Below, in pieces: positions 34,364-41,935 of a DNA stretch of 64,000 bases. Numbering within the stretch: position 1 is the first letter of the stretch; every line of letters starts with the position of its first letter. Source of the stretch: Pinibacter sp031553495 (lineage in GTDB: Bacteria; Bacteroidota; Bacteroidia; Chitinophagales; Chitinophagaceae); the NCBI GenBank assembly GCA_031553495.1, contig JAVBLN010000055.1, positions 49,941 to 113,940 of the forward strand, given 5' to 3'. The translations under genes were made by a program, and so were the position numbers. A model generated the notes under the pieces. That model had not been told where the DNA came from, ran no database searches, and saw nothing but the letters and a program-made list of their open reading frames with translations.

Positions 34364-34990
34364 TTAAGTAAGGTATTCTCTTACTTTCTTTTTAATCTCT
34401 TTTTTTACTTTCTCCCAGGTTTGGCCTTTTAAACTAACAGGATCAGCAGATGCTTCTGCATCTTCAAAATAGGTAATAGCATACGGAATGGAAATTGGCA
34501 ATTGCTGATTTTTAAACTTCTGATTATAAAAATCAAGAAACTGTGGAATTGAATAATGTTTAAGCAGCTCAGCAATATCCCAAAAGTCTTTTTTAACAGC
34601 CCGTCTTAATATGGCGTTTATTTTCATTGCTATCAAGTCGCTGTCTCCTACTAATCGAACCCCTTCATCCGCAACAACTTCTTCTATTAGAGGATATTGA
34701 TGATATTTTACAAAATCTACTTTTACATCTCCAATAAAACCAAAAACCCCAATAGGATTAGCATTGTTCTTATACGCAAAATCAGGAAATTCCTTTTCCA
34801 ATATCTCAATAATTGCCTCATTCGAAAAAGATACTGAAGAAAATAAATCCAAATCCACCGATAACCGATGCCCGTATTTTAAGGCCAATGCAGTTCCGCC
34901 AACTAAATTAAATTGCTGAAGATCTGGCAACGCCATTATTTTTTTTAATAAAACCAATGTTGGGGATTGGATTGCGCAAGTTTGTAACAT
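34364..34990 (-). CDS. AbiEii-type nucleotidyltransferase (toxin-like)
   Basis: The 208-residue protein has the AbiEii/AbiGii nucleotidyltransferase core. GGTALALKYGHR (31-42) is followed by DLDLF with Asp46 and Asp48, a third Asp in VKVDFVKY (Asp92), and the LIAMKINAILRRAVKKDFWD block (119-138) with the conserved Lys. In AbiE systems this subunit is the toxin, blocking growth by modifying tRNA-type substrates with nucleotides, and it can limit phage. It overlaps the upstream DUF6922 gene by 46 bp, so the two are translationally linked. Activity here is untested. Confidence 0.85.
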   Translation of the reverse strand: MLQTCAIQSPTLVLLKKIMALPDLQQFNLVGGTALALKYGHRLSVDLDLFSSVSFSNEAIIEILEKEFPDFAYKNNANPIGVFGFIGDVKVDFVKYHQYPLIEEVVADEGVRLVGDSDLIAMKINAILRRAVKKDFWDIAELLKHYSIPQFLDFYNQKFKNQQLPISIPYAITYFEDAEASADPVSLKGQTWEKVKKEIKKKVREYLT

Positions 34991-35250
34991 CTATAATCAT
35001 TTAATTCGTTGTCAAGAATAGCCGACGCTAAATAAACAGTTCTTTCCGGCAGCCATTTTGCAGTGGTTAGTACCTCTCCCACTTTCGCATCGCCGTAGTA
35101 TCTTCTGCACTGCCTGATGTCATCCACATCGCCTCTTTCAAAAACTCTTTCAATTACAAACCGTTCGTATTTGTCGTAATCAAGCGCATCAAAATCTACG
35201 TCCCAAAAAATGCGACGATTAAAAACAGGCTTTTGCTTTTTTTCTTCCAT
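34945..35250 (-). CDS. DUF6922-like protein, putative antitoxin of AbiEii gene
   Basis: The 101-residue protein has NRRIFWDVDFDALDYDKYER (10-29), then FVIERVFERGDVDDI and RRYYGDAKVGEVL, typical of small DUF6922-type proteins encoded directly upstream of AbiEii-like genes in Bacteroidota. It lacks a recognisable AbiEi winged-helix domain. Its frame overlaps the downstream AbiEii gene by 46 bp. Antitoxin function is inferred only from this arrangement. Confidence 0.75.
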   Translation of the reverse strand: MEEKKQKPVFNRRIFWDVDFDALDYDKYERFVIERVFERGDVDDIRQCRRYYGDAKVGEVLTTAKWLPERTVYLASAILDNELNDYRCYKLAQSNPQHWFY

Positions 35251-35306
35251 ACGATAAAATTAAGAATTCCCTGCAATGTACAGGCCTGCTTTTTATTCAA
35301 ATTGTT

Positions 35307-35386
35307 GTTTTTATGTAGTCATCTGTAGTACTACTGTCAACAGCCGTTGCCACGCTCGCTTGTACGGTTGTAATACTATTGAACGC
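35307..35386 (+). repeat. Degenerate paired-repeat element, C/A mosaic
   Basis: A T-run, GTACTACTGTCAACAGCCG, a degraded core TTGCCACGCTCGCTTG and an A-type right arm (TACGGTTGTAATACTATTGA). It faces 35441-35522, 54 bp away. Confidence 0.6.
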
Positions 35387-35440
35387 TTTATGAAAGCTGT
35401 CACTACAACGAGTTAAACACTATAATGATTTTTGCTTTGT

Positions 35441-35522
35441 TCAATTCTTATTCAAATGTTGAAGTGTGCGACGCAAGAATGCTTAACCGGAGTTACAACA
35501 GTTGATCACCACAATAAAAAAA
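35441..35522 (-). repeat. Paired-repeat element, C type
   Basis: TCAATTCTTATTCAAATG, GAAGTGTGCGACGCAAGAAT and GCTTAACCGGAGTTACAACA, then an A-run. It is diverged in the outer arm. The 35251-35548 interval holds only this facing pair. Confidence 0.65.
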
Positions 35523-35548
35523 TTCAAATCACAAGCTGTTTAAAACCT

Positions 35549-36253
35549 TTAAGGCATCTCCGTTTTTTTCTTGCGAAGGCTATTGTCAAGCAACCTGTAA
35601 ACAATTGTGATTCCAAATTGCGGAGTGGCGGTAGTATGAGATTCGCGAGGAAAATTAAAAGTATCACTCATCCTTCCAAAACTATTATCAGTAACAACAA
35701 CCGGCTCCGTTGCCCGATATGTATGTATTCCAAGACCCCAATAATACTCAATTTTCCACCGGTAAAAATCTTTCCTGTCGCGCCCCGGTTTGCGCAACGG
35801 AAGCTGTGTGCCGCATAAAAGATTAATGCTGTAAGAATTCGCGGATTGCCTGATCGCCTCATATCGTTCATACGCCGCCACGCCATTTTGCTGATCGTGG
35901 CTCACCCAATTGTAACCCTTGCGCCGTAGGTGTTTGTAATGTAATTGAGTTTCAAAAAACCAGAACTTATTTACCCTCGGATAAAACCGCACGGCCGGCC
36001 TTACAAGATAACCGCTTGTCTTGTTTTCTTTATATGCCGCCTGTGTAAAAACCCAGCCTGCATCGGCCATTACAGACCATTTGGGCAGTATGCGATATTC
36101 AGCTCCCAAGGTAAGATTATTGCCAAAAGGATCTATGAGCCCGGGAAAATTCCAGCGCACACACAAATTGCCGGGTTCTTCATACTTGCTTTGAGCATTC
36201 ACAGTTATGGCTACAGCCATACACAACAAAAAAGACAGGGCTTTATTTTTCAT
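35549..36253 (-). CDS. DUF3575-like outer-membrane beta-barrel protein
   Basis: The ATG at 36253 is used (a GTG precedes it). The product of 234 residues has a signal peptide ending ITVNAQ. The barrel-like body shows alternating strands (VRWNFPGLIDPFGNNLTLGA, KWSVMADAGWVF, RPAVRFYP) characteristic of the DUF3575 family of small Bacteroidota outer-membrane proteins. It follows two LVIVD lipoprotein genes with 2 bp between, so the three form an operon. The specific role is unknown. Confidence 0.75.
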   Translation of the reverse strand: MKNKALSFLLCMAVAITVNAQSKYEEPGNLCVRWNFPGLIDPFGNNLTLGAEYRILPKWSVMADAGWVFTQAAYKENKTSGYLVRPAVRFYPRVNKFWFFETQLHYKHLRRKGYNWVSHDQQNGVAAYERYEAIRQSANSYSINLLCGTQLPLRKPGRDRKDFYRWKIEYYWGLGIHTYRATEPVVVTDNSFGRMSDTFNFPRESHTTATPQFGITIVYRLLDNSLRKKKTEMP

Positions 36254-36255
36254 CA

Positions 36256-37005
36256 CTAAATGTTGGCTAAAAAAACGGGGTTTTTATTATCTGAAATATC
36301 ATACAGCCTGATGCCGCTATCCGTCCAGCAAATCAAGGTGTTTCCATAAGGGATAACATCGGAGAAAGAAGCTCCTGACAATGTTTTTAAAAGTATTGGT
36401 TGATATGGGTCTTTTATATCAAACACCAACAAACCCATTTGCTTATCGCACACGTACAATACATCGTCCGCGTAACCCAATCCGTATGGTTCACCTAACG
36501 AGAACGATGCTTTTTCAAAAGGCTTTTCAATGTCTTTAATATCATAAATTGCCAGTATGCTTTGCGTGCCGCCACATGCGCCATTTGTGCGCAAGGTGGC
36601 AAAAGCCACCGTATCCTTAGCCACCACAGGATCACAACGGCGAAGCACAGACGGAGAAATAGCGGTGCTTAAAGCTTTTGGCCTTGCGGGATCATCCAGC
36701 GAAAAAATATACACCTGCGTGGTGGAGCCAATGAACAATTTATCCTTGAAAGGGAAAATGGTTTCAATTTGAAAACCAATGGGAATATCATTTTTTAACA
36801 CCGGCTTTAGCGGATCTGAAATATCAAATGCTTTGAGATTGGTTTCATCTACACTGTATAAATAATTGCCGGCAATGGCAAACCTTGCAGTGGAACCGCC
36901 TTTGCCTTCACCGCTTGCATTTTGCGATGTGGAAGTTTCCGACGATTTGGAACATTGCGTTAGCAATCCAAACGAAATCAATATGGCGAAAAATATTCTT
37001 TTCAT
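36256..37005 (-). CDS. LVIVD-repeat lipoprotein
   Basis: The start at 37005 (MKRIFFAILISFGLLTQC) is chosen over 37041, as it gives a lipoprotein signal with Cys18 and lowers the overlap with the upstream gene. The 249-residue product has several LVIVD repeats of the form Y..D...LKAFDISDP.KP, V.IFSLDDPARPK, LLVFDIKDPYQPILL and IRLYDISDNKNPVFL. These suggest a beta-propeller-like fold. It is presumed to be on the cell surface or periplasmic face of the outer membrane. Function unknown. Confidence 0.8.
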   Translation of the reverse strand: MKRIFFAILISFGLLTQCSKSSETSTSQNASGEGKGGSTARFAIAGNYLYSVDETNLKAFDISDPLKPVLKNDIPIGFQIETIFPFKDKLFIGSTTQVYIFSLDDPARPKALSTAISPSVLRRCDPVVAKDTVAFATLRTNGACGGTQSILAIYDIKDIEKPFEKASFSLGEPYGLGYADDVLYVCDKQMGLLVFDIKDPYQPILLKTLSGASFSDVIPYGNTLICWTDSGIRLYDISDNKNPVFLANI

Positions 37006-37015
37006 AGCAAGTTTT

Positions 37016-37552
37016 TTAGCGTCTGCATTTTGGAGATTCAATTTGCTTTAACACCCAGCCAACCACTACACCTTTACTTTCATCAGGGCATTCGAAGTAC
37101 ACATTGTTATAGGGTGGATATTTTTGATCAGTTGATTTAAAAGTATTTTTAACACGTGCCGCTAAAACCGGTTTTGCAGGATCGCTAATATCAAACACCA
37201 GCATATCCGTGTAATTGTTGGTATATAAATACTTTCCCTTCACCGCAAGCTCTTTGCAAAGCGGAACATTCAGAAACGCTGTTTTTTGCGGATGCGACCT
37301 GTCGCTCACATCAATAATATGAATACCCGAATTGATATCGTTCTGGAAAATAAAACTTCCTGACGCATAAATTTTTCCGGGATCCGTGGTTTCCTTTGGC
37401 GCGTCTATTGAAATTTTATCAACGTTCTTTTCACTTAAATAATAAGGCACATAAGCCATTTGCGGCCCGGATGGAAGTAGTGAATCATCTCGCCAGCAAG
37501 CTGTAAGCAACACTGCAATACAGGCCGGTAACAGAAAGATTTTTTGTTTCAT
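37016..37552 (-). CDS. Short LVIVD-repeat lipoprotein
   Basis: The 178-residue protein begins with a lipoprotein signal peptide (MKQKIFLLPACIAVLLTAC, Cys19). It has only two clear LVIVD-type units, GIHIIDVSDRSHPQKTAFL and MLVFDISDPAKPVLAARV. It is the first gene of a three-gene operon (two LVIVD lipoproteins, DUF3575 barrel). Its C-terminal half (PPYNNVYFECPDESKGVVVG) is shared by other short members that pair with a longer LVIVD protein. Confidence 0.78.
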   Translation of the reverse strand: MKQKIFLLPACIAVLLTACWRDDSLLPSGPQMAYVPYYLSEKNVDKISIDAPKETTDPGKIYASGSFIFQNDINSGIHIIDVSDRSHPQKTAFLNVPLCKELAVKGKYLYTNNYTDMLVFDISDPAKPVLAARVKNTFKSTDQKYPPYNNVYFECPDESKGVVVGWVLKQIESPKCRR

Positions 37553-38014
37553 AATTTAGTGTTTAGCCAAAACATATAGAATCCCTTGTTGTAATCATCG
37601 TAAATGAATACACCTACGGTAAATTAATTTTGCAGATCAATTCTATACTTCGAACAGGATAATTTTTTGTGCATTATTTTTTTGATACCGGCGGTATTGC
37701 TACTATTAAGCATCGTTGTGTCACTCACTTGTACGGTAGTAATGCTATTGGGCAAGTGGAAACATTCATGCACAAATTTATACTGCGTAAAATATTATAC
37801 TCCTTCTTTTGTATTGTAAAAACCGGGCAATCTTATTTTGAATAAGCTATCACTAAAAGCCGTTTATAATCGTATTTGCAACGTTCATTTGTCCTGACAC
37901 CAAGGTGAAATAAAACGTTGCACAAAAAGCAGCAGAAATTTTCATGAGACATTTATGGTTCCCTTGTTAAAAATTATAAAGTAAGCTGCGCTTAAGGCGT
38001 TGTATAGAATGTTC
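37553..38014. other. Spacer upstream of the LVIVD operon
   Basis: No gene is seen. It holds an A-type + copy (37677-37757). The rest shows no recognised signal. Confidence 0.65.
37677..37757 (+). repeat. Paired-repeat element, A type
   Basis: Near-consensus copy; it faces 39434-39511, and the pair encloses the membrane-protein gene at 38015. Confidence 0.9.
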
Positions 38015-39229
38015 TTATTGAGTAGTATAGTGAATAACAAAAGCAACCACATTTAACAAGCATGCGTACAATACCATAATACGCAATAACCAGTATGGAA
38101 CTTTATCGGCCCCCAAAGCGGCAAGTATAAAAAGCAGGGGCAAAAAATCTAACGTAAACCGCATACAGTTTACCTGTGCAAATCCATTGTTATGATAAAA
38201 CAACACACCAATTAAAATAATCAAAATGGTAGTCCATGCGAAAAACAACAATTGTTTTGGCCAGTTGGCTTTGAAACATGCGACCAAAAACGGGCTGGCA
38301 GCAACCAGCGATGTGCCCCACAAATCCACTCCGCCAACGGTCAGCCTGTCTGCGCCGCTGAAAATTATTGTAAATCCTTTCAGGAATAAACTATAAAAAT
38401 TAAACCGGAAATATTTTATGCTAAACACTCCGTATTTTTCTACACGTTCTTTTAGTATGCCATTGTAGGAAATAAAATCATATCCCGACTCAAGTGCATT
38501 ACCAAACCGCACATAGTTATAAGCCAGGTAAAACAGTATACATAATCCAATGCCTGCACCTAACATAATAGCATTTCTATAAAATGCAGTTTTCAAATTA
38601 TGCCTGCTGATATAATACAAATAACCCAAAGCAAAAAAACCATAAAACAAAGTGAACTGCCTGGTAAGAAAACTACATCCAATTAATATGCCTATAAGCC
38701 ACCAGCGTTGTTTTCCAAACATTTCATTAAAGGCCAGTAAAATAAGTGTAGTGGCAACGATATGCGCGAACTGGTATACATGATGGCTGGTAACCAGCAC
38801 ATACCAGTATGCCGTTCCAAAAAAGAAAGCCGTAAACAATAGAGGCCTCACCGTTTTGTTGATTTCAAGGCGCACAAAGATCCTGTATAACAAAAACAGG
38901 TTTACACAACTGCAAACCATGGCAATAAACACAGTATTTACCTTATCGTCAAAGATTGCCACAAACGGCAGCAATACAAAAGAGGGAAACGGAGGATAAG
39001 GCAAATAATGTTTTCCATTATACGAGATCATATCCATGAAATCGTAATTGTTGGCCTCAAGGGTAATATGCCCCTTGAGCAAAGATTCCGCATATAATAA
39101 ATAAGCGTTTACCCCTTCGTGGTGCATAATTGCGGGTACGTGCAGCAGCGCGAACACAAGAAAGTATAATAGCCATTGCGCTCCGGTAGGATTTTCGAAG
39201 CAAACAAATCTTCTCAAAGCTTGTTGCAT
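38015..39229 (-). CDS. Polytopic membrane protein, GT-C glycosyltransferase-like
   Basis: I use the internal Met at 39229 (MQQALRRFVCFENPTGAQW); a longer form to 39298 is possible. The 404-residue product has about ten hydrophobic helices. An early loop, EGVNAYLLYAESLLKGHITL, then YLPYPPFPSFVLLPF, resembles the acidic-loop and YPP-type motifs of lipid-linked mannosyl- or arabinosyltransferases of the GT-C fold. Sequence alone does not name the sugar or acceptor. It stands alone, enclosed by a facing pair of A-type elements. Confidence 0.65.
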   Translation of the reverse strand: MQQALRRFVCFENPTGAQWLLYFLVFALLHVPAIMHHEGVNAYLLYAESLLKGHITLEANNYDFMDMISYNGKHYLPYPPFPSFVLLPFVAIFDDKVNTVFIAMVCSCVNLFLLYRIFVRLEINKTVRPLLFTAFFFGTAYWYVLVTSHHVYQFAHIVATTLILLAFNEMFGKQRWWLIGILIGCSFLTRQFTLFYGFFALGYLYYISRHNLKTAFYRNAIMLGAGIGLCILFYLAYNYVRFGNALESGYDFISYNGILKERVEKYGVFSIKYFRFNFYSLFLKGFTIIFSGADRLTVGGVDLWGTSLVAASPFLVACFKANWPKQLLFFAWTTILIILIGVLFYHNNGFAQVNCMRFTLDFLPLLFILAALGADKVPYWLLRIMVLYACLLNVVAFVIHYTTQ

Positions 39230-39433
39230 AGCTGGTAATAATTTGGTATAAATTACTTGTTCAAAATTCTGACAACAAGATATAGAACGAATTTGCAAAT
39301 AAATAATAGTACGGTATTTTTTTTAGAGATGGTTAGTGGTGGATGGAGTCCCAAGAAGCTGCGCAATTTCAAGTACTTGAATATGATAGAGTTTACCTGC
39401 GTTGAAGCACCATCGACTGGCAGCTACTCACCC

Positions 39434-39511
39434 GCTGAATAGCATTACTACCGTACAAGTGAGTGACACAACGATGCTTAATAGTAGCACCACCGCCCAC
39501 ACCCTAAAAAA
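39434..39511 (-). repeat. Paired-repeat element, A type
   Basis: Complete reverse copy; the outer arm is slightly changed (CACCACCGCCCACACCC) before the A-run. Confidence 0.9.
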
Positions 39512-39593
39512 CATTGCAATTATTATACTGCCTTAAATGTTTTCCACCTGACAATAATTCATTCAAAATTCATTTCAGGCAATTGGCATGCGA

Positions 39594-39646
39594 TTTGATG
39601 TTTAAACATCAAATTAATCTTTAGTCAATAATTTTTACTAAAGATT
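39594..39646 (+). promoter_or_regulatory. Operator-like double inverted repeat upstream of pirin
   Basis: A perfect 20-bp palindrome, TTTGATG-TTTAAA-CATCAAA (39594-39613), is followed 2 bp later by a perfect 10-bp inverted repeat, AATCTTTAGT/ACTAAAGATT (39616-39625 with 39637-39646). An unusually clear Shine-Dalgarno (AAAGGAG, 39651-39657) then precedes the ATG at 39663. The palindrome is likely a transcription-factor operator. Confidence 0.65.
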
Positions 39647-39662
39647 TTAAAAAGGAGTTTTT

Positions 39663-40514
39663 ATGACAACAAAAATCATTAACACCATTGACAACGCTTC
39701 TATTGAATTTGTAGGTGCAAACAAAGTGAAAAGAGCGTTGCCCACAAGAAACCTTAAACAAGTTGATCCATTTATTTTCATTGATCACATGGTGCCGGCC
39801 ACAGTGAAGCCTGGCGCCAATATCAGGATTCCACCGCATCCGCACGCCGGATTTGAAGTGGTAACCTACATTCTTGACGGAGAATTTTTTCACCGCGACA
39901 GTAAGGGTCACGACCAGGTTGCAAAATCCGGCGACATAAACTGGATGACCTCCGGAGCCGGCATTGTTCACAGCGAAGGGCCTACCGCCGCGTTTCTTGA
40001 AAAGGGCGGCAATCTTGAATTGATGCAGGTTTGGATCAATTTGCCGGCAAGTAAAAAGAAAGTGGAACCTTCTTTTAAAAATTATCCATCAGCTTCATTA
40101 CCGGTAGTGGAAACTGAAACAAGCCGTGTGAAAATTTTGATTGGCGAATATGCTGGGAAGGCCTCTCCTATTCAAACCCACACGCCCATGTTTTATTACC
40201 ACATTAGTGTGAAAGCCGGCAACTCATTTACCCTTCCAGTACAGGAAGGATTTACTTCCGGCTTGTATGTAATGAATGGCAAGGTGACAATTTTAAATGA
40301 AGAAGCAAAGGCCGGAAACATCATCAGCTTCGCAGACGATGGCGATCAGATAAACTTTAAAGCCGTTGACAATGCGGAACTGATCGTATTTGGCGGAAGT
40401 GCTATAAAAGAAAAAGTGGTTAGCTACGGACCATTTGTGATGAACAGTTTCCAGGAAATTCAGGAAGCGATCGCGGATTATGAAGCCGGAAAATTTGGCG
40501 AGTTGACTTATTAA
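39663..40514 (+). CDS. Pirin family protein
   Basis: The 283-residue bicupin has the pirin metal site: His59 and His61 in PPHPHAGFE, and His103 and Glu105 in IVHSEG. The pirin motif GEFFHRDSKGH follows, and the C-terminal cupin starts at about residue 160. Bacterial pirins can be quercetin 2,3-dioxygenases or redox-responsive regulators; which applies here is unknown. It is a single gene with its own terminator and, exceptionally for this window, a strong Shine-Dalgarno and an operator-like palindrome upstream, suggesting inducible expression. Confidence 0.9.
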   Translation: MTTKIINTIDNASIEFVGANKVKRALPTRNLKQVDPFIFIDHMVPATVKPGANIRIPPHPHAGFEVVTYILDGEFFHRDSKGHDQVAKSGDINWMTSGAGIVHSEGPTAAFLEKGGNLELMQVWINLPASKKKVEPSFKNYPSASLPVVETETSRVKILIGEYAGKASPIQTHTPMFYYHISVKAGNSFTLPVQEGFTSGLYVMNGKVTILNEEAKAGNIISFADDGDQINFKAVDNAELIVFGGSAIKEKVVSYGPFVMNSFQEIQEAIADYEAGKFGELTY

Positions 40515-40867
40515 GATGGTTTATAGTTGGTAATTTTCATAGCCGTTTATCGAATGATAAGCGGCTCTTTTTATGATTAACAAATACCAAAAAAAATTCC
40601 GCCTTACAGCGGAATCATGCAGTTGGTTTCGGTTACGTAGTTCACCTCTGCCTTGGAAATATATCATTAGGAAAGGTATAAATCGACCGTGCATCCAGCG
40701 AATATAATAGAAATAAAACTCACAAAAAATAGTAAAGGGATTTTTGCCACCAAGTCTCAAACACACATTGAACCAATTACATACCAATTTTTATACCAAA
40801 AACACCGGCGCTTCTCAAAATCCGGAATTTTACACCATATTCAATGTAAATCTTATTTTTGAACTCT
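40515..40867. other. Spacer between pirin and gldF genes
   Basis: Apart from the pirin terminator I see no repeat element and no gene. It is one of the few long spacers here without an element of the paired family. Confidence 0.6.
40541..40572 (+). terminator. Terminator after the pirin gene
   Basis: AGCCGTTTATC (40541-40551) pairs with GATAAGCGGCT (40556-40566), one T.G wobble, followed by CTTTTTAT. Confidence 0.9.
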
Positions 40868-41605
40868 ATGTGGCCAATTTGTAAAAAAGAATTCAGGCAA
40901 TTCTTCAGCAGCCTAACAGGCATTATAGCAATCTCTGTTTTTCTCTTACTAACCGGTTTGTTCTTATTCGTTTTTCCGGACACGAATATTTTCGACGATG
41001 GTTACGCTACCCTCAACAATTTTTTCAACCTGGCTCCATGGATCCTGCTTTTTCTAATACCGGCAATTACCATGCGCAGCTTTGCCGAAGAATTTAAAAC
41101 AGGCACATACGAAATTTTGCAAACAAGGCCAGTTACCACCAGCCACATCATACTGGGAAAATATTTGGGCTGCCTGCTAATAGTTTGCCTCGCGTTGCTG
41201 CCCACAGCTATTTATTATATATCCGTAAACTCTCTTTCCGAAAACAATGGCATCGATTCGGGAGCGTCCATTGGCGCATATACCGGGTTGTTTTTATTGT
41301 CGGCAATCTTTACTGCTATTGGCATTTGCTGCAGCAGTTTCAGCAATAATGCAGTTATTGCGTTTGTAGTTAGCGCATTCGCCTGTTTTCTTGTGTACAC
41401 AGGGTTTAACGCCATAAGCCGCATTCCATATTTTGCTACCGGCGCCGGCTACTATATCGAAACATTGGGAATAGATTTTCACTATAAAAGTCTTAGCCGC
41501 GGGGTAATAGATACACGCGATGTAATTTATTTTCTTTGCGTGATCTGTTTTTTTCTTGTGTTTACAAGTCATAACCTGTACAGGGTTAAAGAACAGAAAA
41601 GTTAA
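40868..41605 (+). CDS. gldF: Gliding-motility ABC transporter permease GldF
   Basis: The ATG at 40868 (MWPICKKEFRQFFSS) is used. The 245-residue permease has six membrane helices and the ABC-2 signature region LLFLIPAITMRSFAEEFKTG (residues ~55-75), followed by TYEILQTRPV. GldF and GldG form, with the ATPase GldA, an ABC transporter linked to gliding motility and type IX secretion in Flavobacterium; gldA is not in this window. It is followed by gldG, but 330 bp away, across a B-type element. Confidence 0.88.
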   Translation: MWPICKKEFRQFFSSLTGIIAISVFLLLTGLFLFVFPDTNIFDDGYATLNNFFNLAPWILLFLIPAITMRSFAEEFKTGTYEILQTRPVTTSHIILGKYLGCLLIVCLALLPTAIYYISVNSLSENNGIDSGASIGAYTGLFLLSAIFTAIGICCSSFSNNAVIAFVVSAFACFLVYTGFNAISRIPYFATGAGYYIETLGIDFHYKSLSRGVIDTRDVIYFLCVICFFLVFTSHNLYRVKEQKS

Positions 41606-41935
41606 AAGTTGTTTGAATTATTTTTTGTGTACCAGCAGTGGTATATAACAAAGTCGTTAATATATTTTTGCATCAGTAATGAATGTGATTTTTTTATGGT
41701 ACCGGCGACAGCTTTTCATGGCATCATCGTTGCGTCGCAATCACTTCATCTGTAGTATTTCATGGCGGCTTCTTAAAGTTGAAAGTTGAAAATTGAAAGT
41801 TGAAAGCGGTTATTGAATGGAGAGTTGAGAATGGAAAATTGAGAATGCTTTATACACTGGTTGCAAGCAAAAACAAAAACACTCATAACTCATAACTCAT
41901 AACTCAATTAGAGAAAAGTGTCAAAAAAAAATTGA
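41606..41935. other. Spacer splitting gldF from gldG
   Basis: No gene is seen. It holds a B-type + copy, CTTTCAA-type heptads in reverse (41775-41810), GAGAATG/GAAAATT 7-mers and a CATAACT heptad array (41879-41907) close to the gldG start. Confidence 0.75.
41690..41769 (+). repeat. Paired-repeat element, B type
   Basis: Arms GACAGCTTTTCATGGCATC and TGTAGTATTTCATGGC around ATCGTTGCGTCGCAATCACT. It faces 43743-43817; the pair encloses gldG. Confidence 0.88.

Larger units (their letters stand above)
39230..39662. other. Divergent spacer between 38 kb gene and pirin gene
   Basis: No gene is seen. It contains an A-type - copy (39434-39511) and two inverted repeats close to the pirin start. Confidence 0.7.

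Noticed and set aside
39594..39613. FNR/CRP site at the pirin palindrome
   Set aside because: The half-sites TTGAT/ATCAA are 8 bp apart, not 4 as in an FNR box; the bound regulator is left open.
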